Positions 16,456-22,710 of a stretch of 37,293 bases of DNA are shown here, piece by piece. The notes beneath the pieces were generated by a model. That model was not told the origin of the DNA. It saw only the letters and a program-made list of their open reading frames with translations, and made no database searches. A program made the position numbers and the translations under genes. The stretch is from the NCBI GenBank assembly GCA_009377395.1, contig WHUB01000041.1:1-37293 (forward strand). The letters are read 5' to 3'. Position 1 is the stretch's first letter; each line of letters begins with the position of its first letter. Source of the stretch: Actinophytocola sp. (lineage in GTDB: Bacteria > Actinomycetota > Actinomycetes > Mycobacteriales > Pseudonocardiaceae).

Positions 16456-17295
16456 ATGAAACAGGTAGGTGTGATCGGTGGCGGCACCATGGGGCTCGGC
16501 GTCGGCTACGTCTTCGCCGCGGCGGGCTGCGAGGTCGCGCTGGTCGAGCCGGACGCCACGCAGGCCGCGCGGGCGGCGGAGACGATCACGCGGCAGGCCA
16601 AGCGCGCCGAGGAGAAGGGCAAGCTCGACGCGGCGGCAGCGGCGGCCGTGCCGGAGCGGGTGCGCATGCTCGGCTCGGCCGGGGAGCTGCCGACCGGGCT
16701 CGACCTGATCGTCGAGGCGGTGCCGGAACGGCTCGACCTCAAGCGCGGCGTGCTCGCCGATGCGCAGCGGCGCGAGCCGGCCATGCTGGCGTCCAACACC
16801 AGCGGGCTGAGCATCGACGCGCTGGCCGAGGGCCTCGACCGGCCGGCCGGCTTTCTCGGCATGCACTTCTTCAACCCGGTGTGGTCGATGCCGCTGCTGG
16901 AGATCGTGCGCGGCGGCGCGACGTCCGACGAGTCGGTCGAGGCGGCTCGCGCCGCGGGAGAGCTGATCGGCAAGCAGACCATCGTGGTTCGCGACGTGCC
17001 CGGCTTCGCCACCAGCAGGCTCGGCATCGCGATCGGCCTCGAGGCGATCAGGATGTTCGAGGAGGGCGTCGCCTCGGCGGAAGACATCGACCGCGCGATG
17101 GAGCTGGGCTACCGGCACCCGATGGGGCCGCTGCGGCTGACCGACCTCGTCGGCCTCGACGTCCGGCTCGACATCGCCCGCCATCTCGCCGAGAGCCACG
17201 GACCCCGGTTCGAGCCGCCGCAGCTGCTGATCGACAAGGTCGCGGCAGGCGAGACCGGCAAGAAGTCGGGCAAAGGGTTTTACGTGTGGGATTGA
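16456..17295 (+). CDS. 3-hydroxyacyl-CoA dehydrogenase
   Basis: 279 residues from the ATG at 16456, chosen because GGAG lies five bases upstream. A GTG at 16432 overlapping the previous stop would add eight residues. The NAD-binding motif is VIGGGTMGLGVGYVFA. SNTSGLSIDALA, HFFNPVWSMPLLEIV and VRDVPGFATSRLG are the conserved substrate and catalytic segments (catalytic His in the HFFNP motif), and it ends with the family-typical GKGFYVWD. It oxidises 3-hydroxyacyl-CoAs. In the box lower pathway that would be 3-hydroxyadipyl-CoA, shared with phenylacetate degradation (PaaH role). Alternatively it oxidises a 3-hydroxy-3-arylpropionyl-CoA for the neighbouring amidohydrolase. Last gene of the first box unit. 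Confidence 0.9.
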   Translation: MKQVGVIGGGTMGLGVGYVFAAAGCEVALVEPDATQAARAAETITRQAKRAEEKGKLDAAAAAAVPERVRMLGSAGELPTGLDLIVEAVPERLDLKRGVLADAQRREPAMLASNTSGLSIDALAEGLDRPAGFLGMHFFNPVWSMPLLEIVRGGATSDESVEAARAAGELIGKQTIVVRDVPGFATSRLGIAIGLEAIRMFEEGVASAEDIDRAMELGYRHPMGPLRLTDLVGLDVRLDIARHLAESHGPRFEPPQLLIDKVAAGETGKKSGKGFYVWD

Positions 17296-17330
17296 GTGAT
17301 CCCGCCCTGGCGGGGCCGGGCGAGGCGCAT

Positions 17331-17510
17331 TCAGGACCGGTGCAACCGTGCCCGCATCTTGCTCCAGAGGCGGCGGCGGAACGCGCGCGATCGCCCAATG
17401 CGCTCAGCCTCCGCGGCGAATCGCATCTCCTGCTCGGCCATGTATAGCTTCGCGCTCTGTTCGTCCTTGGTGCGCACCCAGTGGCCATTGCCATCGCTAC
17501 CGGAAAACAT
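17331..17510 (-). CDS. Small basic protein, 59 residues, function unknown
   Basis: The stretch 17296-17601 between the dehydrogenase and paaX holds one convincing short frame on the minus strand. It begins MFSGSDGNGHWVRTKDEQ, continues as a charged helix (SAKLYMAEQEMRFAAEAERI) and ends strongly basic (RSRAFRRRLWSKMRARLHRS). Codon third positions are GC-rich like real neighbours, and a GGGTAGG ribosome-like site lies upstream. A good -10 (TACAAT on the minus strand, 17554-17559) overlaps a TTACA-N4-TGTAA dyad at 17547-17560. No family is recognised. The remaining DNA on either side shows nothing else coding. Confidence 0.5.
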   Translation of the reverse strand: MFSGSDGNGHWVRTKDEQSAKLYMAEQEMRFAAEAERIGRSRAFRRRLWSKMRARLHRS

Positions 17511-17601
17511 CGCGACCTACCCCTCTACGTGCGACCGCTATTCGCTTTACACGATTGTAAGCCGGATGCCGGGAATATGAGGAATAAAGCGCTCCCAATC
17601 G

Positions 17602-18456
17602 CTACGGCTGGGATTGATCGGCTACCAGCCGGTCCCAGTGACGCTGGGCGCCGTCACGCCAGGCGAGATGCTTGCTGTGGAACAGCTCGGCAGCCTTGGT
17701 GCCGCTCCAGTTCGCGGGCAGCAACCGGGGCGGCAACTGCGGGTCGAGGAACGGGAACCGCCGCCACTCGTGCACCAGCTTGGTCTGCGCATGCAGCGTC
17801 GCCTCGCCCGTCGACGGGGACAGCCCGGTGAACTCGTCGATGAAGTCCTCGTAGCGGTTCTCGACGTCGGTGAGGTCCCATGACCGGGCCACCATGGTGT
17901 CCTCGTCGCCGATCGCGCCGTAGGAGGCGATGAACGACATCGGCGAGCCGACGTCGAGCTCGGAAACGATCCGTTGCGCCTCGCTCTGCCGGGCGATGTC
18001 GGGGCTGACCCAGACCCCCGGCGCCGGTGAGCCGAAACCGGCCCAGGTCAGCTGGGTGCGCAGCTGATGCCGCAGGTCCCGCTTCGACTCGGGCACCGAG
18101 ACGAGCAGCACCAGCCACTGTCCGCACCAGTCGTGGTCCTCGCGGCCGAAGTCGTAGATCCGCTGCGCGCCCTCGGTGAGCAGCCTGCGTCCCGGCGGGG
18201 TCAGCGACCACCGCACCCGCCTGCCGACGCGGTCGGAGGTCAGCCAGCCCTCGGCCGCGGTACGGGCCAGCGCCTGGCGGGCGGACTTCTCCTCGATGCC
18301 GAACAGCCCGAGCACGGTGACCAGCGTCGCGGTCCAGACCGGCTCGTCGCGCGGCAGGGCGTACTCACCGAGGATGGTCATCAGCAGCGACCGCGCGCTG
18401 GTGTGGCTGACTTCTCGCCGCCTGGTGACCTTGGGCTTGGCGCTTGTGGCTGCCAT
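17602..18456 (-). CDS. PaaX-family transcriptional repressor, probable regulator of the box genes
   Basis: 284 residues from the ATG at 18456. Two more starts, at 18465 and 18486, exist, but the AGGGGA ribosome site suits 18456 best. The N-terminus is a winged helix (SARSLLMTILGEYALP through IEEKSARQALARTAAEGWL, then VGRRVRWSLTPPGRRLL). A middle PaaX domain (WLVLLVSVPESKRDLRHQLR, LTWAGFGSPAPGVWVSPDI) and a C-terminal PaaX-like region (VHEWRRFPFLDPQLPPRLLP) follow. PaaX proteins repress until an aryl-CoA binds; the classic inducer is phenylacetyl-CoA. Placed between the two box units and divergent from boxD, this one probably senses benzoyl-CoA or a related thioester and binds the shared dyads at 9355 and 18557 (inference). 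Confidence 0.88.
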   Translation of the reverse strand: MAATSAKPKVTRRREVSHTSARSLLMTILGEYALPRDEPVWTATLVTVLGLFGIEEKSARQALARTAAEGWLTSDRVGRRVRWSLTPPGRRLLTEGAQRIYDFGREDHDWCGQWLVLLVSVPESKRDLRHQLRTQLTWAGFGSPAPGVWVSPDIARQSEAQRIVSELDVGSPMSFIASYGAIGDEDTMVARSWDLTDVENRYEDFIDEFTGLSPSTGEATLHAQTKLVHEWRRFPFLDPQLPPRLLPANWSGTKAAELFHSKHLAWRDGAQRHWDRLVADQSQP

Positions 18457-18556
18457 CTGCGTCATTTCCCCTGCTGAACACACCACTGTTGTCGGATACC
18501 TGTGCGCCCAAGGCTACCGATCGGTCGTCTCGGAGCCGCACCGGTTCCGTTAATAC

Positions 18557-18595
18557 TCTACAACTACTTGACGCAATTCCATATAGATGTAGATA
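18557..18595 (+). promoter_or_regulatory. boxD promoter with the same TCTACA/TGTAGA dyad as boxC
   Basis: TCTACA (18557-18562), five bases, TTGACG (18568-18573), fourteen bases, TGTAGATA (18588-18595). Spacing is identical to the boxC promoter although intervening bases differ, so the conserved blocks are under selection. The -10 ends ten bases before the GTG at 18605, so the boxD transcript should be leaderless or nearly so. Divergent paaX starts about 100 bases away on the other side and may be autoregulated. Confidence 0.68.
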
Positions 18596-18604
18596 CTCGG
18601 GTTC

Positions 18605-20155
18605 GTGTTGCAGAGCTATCTCAGTGGACAATGGCGCACCCAGGACGACGACGGCAGGCCGCTGCGCGACGCGGCGACCGGCGACGAGGTCGCGCGAATC
18701 TCCGACGAAGGGGCCGACTACGCGGCCGCGCTGGACTATGCCCGCACGGTCGGCGGCCCCGCGCTGCGGGAGGTCGGCTTCCCCGACCGCGCCGGGATGC
18801 TCAAGGCGCTCGGCAAGCACCTGACCGAACACCTGCCCGAGTTCCACGACCTGTCGCTGCGAACCGGCGCGACCCCTCGCGACGGCAGGGTCGACGTCGA
18901 CGGCGGCATCTCGGTGCTCTTCGTCTACGCCGGCAAGGGCGGTAAGGAGCTGCCGGGCGGCAACGTGCTGCTCGACGGCGACGCCGAGCCGGTCGGCAAG
19001 CAGGGCACGTTCGGCGTCCAGCACGTCCACACGCCCATTCCCGGCGCCGCGGTGCAGATCAACGCCTTCAACTTCCCGGTGTGGGGCATGCTGGAGAAGC
19101 TCGCGCCCGCCCTGCTGGCGGGGGTGCCGTCGCTGGTGAAGCCCGCCGGCCAGACCGCCTACCTCACCGAGCTGGTGTTCCGCCGGATCATCGAGTCCGG
19201 CATCCTGCCCGAGGGTGCGGTGCAGCTGGCCTGCGCCCGGCCGGACGGCCTGCTCGACGCGCTCACCGGCGCGGACCTGCTCTCGGTCACCGGCTCGGCC
19301 GCCACCGCGACCGCGCTGCGGACCCATCCCGCCGTGGCGGGCAACGCGGTGCGGTTCACCGCCGAGGCCGACTCGCTCAACTGCTCGATCCTCGGCCCGG
19401 ACGCGGTGGCGGGCACCGAGGAGTTCGACCTGTTCGTCAAGCAGCTCGTCACCGAGATGACCGTCAAGGCGGGCCAGAAGTGCACCGCGATCCGCCGGGC
19501 GTTCGTGCCGGAGGCGCTGCTGGACGACGTCGAGGCGGCGGTGGCCGAGCGGCTCGCGAAGGTCACCGTCGGCCACCCCGCGGCGCAGGACGTGCGGATG
19601 GGCGCGCTGGTCAGCCTGGCGCAACGCGACGACGTGCTCGCCCAGCTACGCAAGCTGACCTCGGCCGCCCGGCTGGTGCACGGCGACCCGGAGCGGTTCG
19701 CGGTGGTCGAGGCCGACGCCGATCGGGGCGCGTTCCTGCCGCCGTTGTTGCTGCGCTGCGACGACCCCGACCGCGCCGAACCGCACGAGGTGGAGGCGTT
19801 CGGCCCGGTCAGCACCCTGCTGCCCTACCGCGACGCCGGCGAGGCTGTGCGGTACGCGGCGCGCGGGGCGGGCAGCCTGGTCGGCTCGGTGGTCAGCGCC
19901 GATAGGGACTTCACCCGCGAGGTGCTGCTCGGCGCCGCGCCGTGGCACGGGCGGCTGCTCGCGCTCGACCGCACCGACGCGGCGGAGTCCACCGGGCACG
20001 GCTCGCCGCTGCCGCACACGATCCATGGCGGGCCGGGCAGGGCAGGTGGCGGCGAGGAGCTCGGCGGCCTGCGCGGCGTGCGGCACCACATGCAGCGCAC
20101 CGCCATCCAGGGCCACCCCGACCTGCTCGCCGGCCTCACGGAGGGCCAATCATGA
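18605..20155 (+). CDS. boxD: 3,4-dehydroadipyl-CoA semialdehyde dehydrogenase BoxD
   Basis: A 516-residue aldehyde dehydrogenase that oxidises the BoxC product to 3,4-dehydroadipyl-CoA. It shares the PaaZ-type ALDH architecture: [20 protein letters not shown], the [20 protein letters not shown] segment with the catalytic cysteine (GQKC), and the C-terminal [20 protein letters not shown], then HHMQRTAIQGHP. It lacks the MaoC-type hydratase domain that PaaZ (26556-28598) has, as expected of BoxD. There is no Shine-Dalgarno; the GTG lies where transcription should start, and a TTG three bases on is an alternative. It overlaps the aldo/keto reductase gene by four bases. Confidence 0.9.
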   Translation: MLQSYLSGQWRTQDDDGRPLRDAATGDEVARISDEGADYAAALDYARTVGGPALREVGFPDRAGMLKALGKHLTEHLPEFHDLSLRTGATPRDGRVDVDGGISVLFVYAGKGGKELPGGNVLLDGDAEPVGKQGTFGVQHVHTPIPGAAVQINAFNFPVWGMLEKLAPALLAGVPSLVKPAGQTAYLTELVFRRIIESGILPEGAVQLACARPDGLLDALTGADLLSVTGSAATATALRTHPAVAGNAVRFTAEADSLNCSILGPDAVAGTEEFDLFVKQLVTEMTVKAGQKCTAIRRAFVPEALLDDVEAAVAERLAKVTVGHPAAQDVRMGALVSLAQRDDVLAQLRKLTSAARLVHGDPERFAVVEADADRGAFLPPLLLRCDDPDRAEPHEVEAFGPVSTLLPYRDAGEAVRYAARGAGSLVGSVVSADRDFTREVLLGAAPWHGRLLALDRTDAAESTGHGSPLPHTIHGGPGRAGGGEELGGLRGVRHHMQRTAIQGHPDLLAGLTEGQS

Positions 20156-21129
20156 CCGCACTCGATCTGGGCCGCATCGGCATCGGCACGATGGGGCTCT
20201 CGCCCGGCGTCTACGGCGACGTCACCGACGCCGACGCGATCGACGTGATCCGGCGGGCGCTCGACGCGGGCGTGCGACTGGTCGACACCGCCGACGCCTA
20301 CGGCGGTGGCGGCGAGAACGAGAAGCTGGTCGGCAAGGCCATCTCCGACCGGCGGGACGACGCCGTCCTCGCGACCAAGTTCGGCTATGTCGGCCCGGAC
20401 CAGGGCAGGCGCGTCGAGATCGGCTACCGGATGAAGCTGTTCGTCGACGGCAGCCCGGAGCATGTCGCCGCCGCCATCGACGCCAGCCTGCGCCGCATCG
20501 GCGCCGACCACATCGACCTCTGGTACCTGCACTTCCCCGATCCCGAGGTGCCGATCGAGGAGACCGTCGGCGCCATGGCCGAGCAGGTCACGGCGGGCAA
20601 GGTCGGCCATCTCGGGCTGTCCAACGTCGACGCTTCGCAGCTGCGCGCCGCCGCCGACGTGCACCCGATCGCGGCGGTGCAGGGCGAGTACTCGCTGTGG
20701 AGCCGGGACGCCGAGCGGGAGCTGCTGCCGGCGTGCCGCGAGCTGGGCACCCGCTTCGTGGCATGGGGGCCGCTTGGCAGCGGCTTCCTCGCCGACTCGC
20801 GGTTCCTCGCCGGTGACGTCCCCGAGGTGCCGCGCACCGACTTCCGCTCCCGCAACCCCCGGTTCGCACCGGAGAACCTGTCCGCGAACGCCGACCGGTT
20901 CGCGCCGCTGCGCACGCTCGCCGCGGGCACCGGCCGCAGCACCGCGCAGCTCGCGCTGGCCTGGCTGGTGGCGCGGGGTGTCGTGTCCATTCCCGGCACT
21001 CGTGACCCGAATCACTTGGCGGAGAACCTGGCCGCGGCGCGGCTAGCGTTGTCCGAGGCGGAACTCGCCGAGATCGACACCCTTTTCCCGGCAGGCGTCG
21101 CGGCGGGCGGCGTCTTCAAGGAGGCCTGA
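20152..21129 (+). CDS. Aldo/keto reductase
   Basis: A 325-residue TIM-barrel NADPH-dependent reductase. The catalytic region VRLVDTADAYGGGGENEKLV contains the conserved Asp and Tyr, LATKFGYVG holds the lysine, and YLHFPDPEVPIEETVGAMAE the usual His. SIPGTRDPNHLAEN is the family's cofactor-binding C-terminal signature. It overlaps boxD by four bases and is followed after one base by the hexapeptide protein, so all three are one transcript. It has no defined step in the box pathway. Reducing or detoxifying reactive semialdehyde intermediates would fit the context, but this is inference. Confidence 0.85.
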   Translation: MTALDLGRIGIGTMGLSPGVYGDVTDADAIDVIRRALDAGVRLVDTADAYGGGGENEKLVGKAISDRRDDAVLATKFGYVGPDQGRRVEIGYRMKLFVDGSPEHVAAAIDASLRRIGADHIDLWYLHFPDPEVPIEETVGAMAEQVTAGKVGHLGLSNVDASQLRAAADVHPIAAVQGEYSLWSRDAERELLPACRELGTRFVAWGPLGSGFLADSRFLAGDVPEVPRTDFRSRNPRFAPENLSANADRFAPLRTLAAGTGRSTAQLALAWLVARGVVSIPGTRDPNHLAENLAAARLALSEAELAEIDTLFPAGVAAGGVFKEA

Positions 21130-21130
21130 C

Positions 21131-21649
21131 ATGGCGATCTATGCGCTAGGCGAGGACGAGCCCGACATCCATCCCGACGCCTTCGTGCATCCCGAGGCGG
21201 TGGTGATCGGGTCGGTGCGGCTCAGGGCGGACGCCTCAGTGTGGCCCGGCGCGGTGCTGCGTGGCGACCACGGCGAGATCATCGTCGGCGCGCGGACGTC
21301 CATCCAAGACGGCACCGTGCTGCACACCATCCCGGACCATCCCACCCAGATCGGCGACGACTGCGTCGTCGGGCACAACACCCACCTGGAGGGCTGCCGG
21401 GTGGCGGACGCCTGCCTGATCGGCTCCGGCTCGGTCACGCTGAACGAGGCGGTCATCGGCACGCGGTCGGTCGTCGGCGCTTCCGCGCTGGTGCCGGAGG
21501 GCATGGTCGTGCCGCCGGACTCCATGGCGCTCGGCGTTCCGGCGAAGGTCCGGCCGCGCAGCATGGACATCAAATGGATCGACTACGCCGTTCGGACGTA
21601 TCAAGGGCTGTCGACGCGGCACCGCAAGGAACTCCGCAGGATCGACTAA
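21131..21649 (+). CDS. Gamma-carbonic-anhydrase-like hexapeptide protein (PaaY-like)
   Basis: 172 residues forming a left-handed beta-helix: repeated [IV]GxxxxI-type hexapeptides (HPEAVVIGSVRLRADASVWP, RTSIQDGTVLHTIPDHPTQI, DDCVVGHNTHLEGC). Histidines in HTIPDH and GHNTHLEG occupy the positions of the zinc ligands in gamma carbonic anhydrases. PaaY of phenylacetate clusters belongs to this group and acts as a thioesterase that clears dead-end CoA adducts. Within the boxD unit a comparable CoA-salvage role is attractive but inferred. An AAGGAGG ribosome site lies inside the end of the aldo/keto reductase gene. Confidence 0.83.
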   Translation: MAIYALGEDEPDIHPDAFVHPEAVVIGSVRLRADASVWPGAVLRGDHGEIIVGARTSIQDGTVLHTIPDHPTQIGDDCVVGHNTHLEGCRVADACLIGSGSVTLNEAVIGTRSVVGASALVPEGMVVPPDSMALGVPAKVRPRSMDIKWIDYAVRTYQGLSTRHRKELRRID

Positions 21650-21662
21650 TTCGTGTCGTATT

Positions 21663-21679
21663 GGACACTTCGGGTGTTC
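21663..21679 (+). terminator. Small hairpin after the boxD unit
   Basis: GGACAC and GTGTTC pair (one G-T) around a TTCGG loop, 14 bases after the hexapeptide gene stop. There is no T-run. It could separate the boxD transcript from the iron-regulated unit. Confidence 0.3.
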
Positions 21680-21707
21680 GGGCCTTGCTGGATCCAAGTT
21701 GATCTGT

Positions 21708-21726
21708 TGTGCTTAGGCTAACCTAA
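21708..21726 (+). promoter_or_regulatory. DtxR/IdeR-type iron box upstream of bfd-bfr
   Basis: The 19-base site ending GGCTAACCTAA matches the canonical actinobacterial iron box perfectly in its right half (CTAACCTAA) and in the central TTAG of the left half; the outer left bases are degenerate. It lies 28 bases before the bfd start. Regulators of this family with bound ferrous iron repress uptake genes but activate bacterioferritin genes in mycobacteria, so iron-dependent induction of storage is a reasonable inference. Confidence 0.75.
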
Positions 21727-21754
21727 TACCAAACGAACTGGTAAGGGGGTGGCA

Positions 21755-21961
21755 GTGCCCGTGTACGCGTGCATCTGTGCCGCCGTGACAACGTCGCAGG
21801 TCGAGGCCACGATCCTGGCCGGAGCACGCACCGTGTCCGATATCGGCGAGCGGTGCTACGCCGGCACGGGTTGCGGGGGCTGCGTCAACCGTCTGCAAGA
21901 GCTCATCGAAGAGACCGAGCCGTCGTCCGACCGAGTGAAGGAGCTGCCTCGGAGCGCATAA
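21755..21961 (+). CDS. bfd: Bacterioferritin-associated ferredoxin (BFD-like [2Fe-2S])
   Basis: 68 residues from the GTG at 21755, chosen because the AAGGGGG ribosome site is five bases upstream; the GTG at 21749 is too close to it. It has the BFD-like pattern C-x-C near the N-terminus (YACICAAVTTSQVEATI) and a second pair in CYAGTGCGGCVNRLQELIEE, which bind a [2Fe-2S] cluster. Bfd docks on bacterioferritin and donates electrons to release stored iron. It directly precedes bfr behind an iron box, a common actinobacterial arrangement. Confidence 0.88.
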   Translation: MPVYACICAAVTTSQVEATILAGARTVSDIGERCYAGTGCGGCVNRLQELIEETEPSSDRVKELPRSA

Positions 21962-22002
21962 GCGTTCCCCCAGTTGTGACCCGAGTAGCCCAGATGTACT
22001 GT

Positions 22003-22021
22003 CCGATCAGGATCTGATCGG
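22003..22021 (+). promoter_or_regulatory. Perfect inverted repeat touching the bfr ribosome-binding site
   Basis: CCGATCAG and CTGATCGG form an 8-bp perfect stem with a GAT loop. The last two bases are the first two of the GGAGG Shine-Dalgarno (22020-22024) of bfr. In RNA it could modulate ribosome access; in DNA it could be an operator. Neither role is shown. Confidence 0.4.
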
Positions 22022-22031
22022 AGGTTTAGTC

Positions 22032-22517
22032 ATGCGCGGCGACGACGAGGTCATCGAACTGCTGAACGAGCAGCTGACCAGCGAACTGACAGCTATCAAC
22101 CAATACTTCCTGCACGCGAAGATGCAGGCCAACTGGGGCTTCACCAAGCTGGCCGAGAAGACGCGTGCCGAGTCCATCGAGGAGATGCACCACGCGGAGT
22201 GGTTGACCGATCGGATCCTGTTCCTCGAAGGGCTTCCCAACTACCAGCGCCTGCTGCCGCTGCGGATCGGGCAGTCGATCCGCGAGCAGTTCGAGTCCGA
22301 CCTCGCGATCGAGGTCGAGGTGATCGACAGGCTGAAGCCCGGCATCACGATGTGCCGCGAGAAGCGCGACATCACCTCCGCGAACCTGTTCGAGAAGATC
22401 CTCGCGGACGAGGAAGAGCACATCGACTACATCGAGACCCAGCTCGAGCTGATCGACAAGCTCGGCGAACAGCTCTACCTCAGCCAGCTCGTCGACCGCC
22501 CGCCGTCAAACGGCTGA
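22032..22517 (+). CDS. bfr: Bacterioferritin
   Basis: A 161-residue heme-containing ferritin that stores iron as a mineral inside a 24-subunit shell. The ferroxidase ligands are in place (E18, E51, H54 and the ADEEEHIDYIETQ segment with the second Glu/His pair), and M52 in EEMHHAEW is the axial heme ligand that distinguishes bacterioferritin from ferritin. Length is standard. It follows bfd by 70 bases and probably shares the iron-box promoter. It converges on paaE across an inverted repeat array that may end both transcripts. Confidence 0.95.
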   Translation: MRGDDEVIELLNEQLTSELTAINQYFLHAKMQANWGFTKLAEKTRAESIEEMHHAEWLTDRILFLEGLPNYQRLLPLRIGQSIREQFESDLAIEVEVIDRLKPGITMCREKRDITSANLFEKILADEEEHIDYIETQLELIDKLGEQLYLSQLVDRPPSNG

Positions 22518-22530
22518 CGCCGCTCCGCGT

Positions 22531-22706
22531 CGCGAGTCCCACGTTCTGGTGCCGCGAGTCCCGACTTGTAGTGTCGCGAGTCCCGCGTTCGGAGCGCCAC
22601 GTTTCACGCCCGCGCCGGGCATCGGATCGTGGTACTCGCGACCTCATAACGTAGGACTCGCGATGCCGTAACCGGGGACTCGCGGCACCAGAAGTCGGGA
22701 CTCGCG
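22531..22706. repeat. Inverted array of CGCGAGTCCC units at exact 22-bp spacing
   Basis: Three CGCGAGTCCC units run forward at 22531, 22553 and 22575. A mirrored set of GGGACTCGCG units (two perfect at 22675 and 22697, degenerate copies at about 22653 and 22631) runs in reverse at the same 22-bp period. Spacer bases are partly complementary across the array, and a GCCCG-CGC-CGGGC hairpin sits at its centre. The array fills the gap between the convergent bfr and paaE genes, so it can fold as a long stem and may act as a bidirectional terminator or protein-binding array. No CRISPR-like spacers are present. Confidence 0.75.
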
Positions 22707-22710
22707 ACGC

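Noticed and set aside
17301..17314. Rho-independent terminator after the 3-hydroxyacyl-CoA dehydrogenase gene
   Set aside because: CCCGCC/GGCGGG pairs with only a two-base loop and no T-run follows; not convincing as a terminator.
22531..22706. CRISPR-like array
   Set aside because: Units are only about 10 bp at a 22-bp period, run in both orientations and have no unique 30-base spacers or cas genes.
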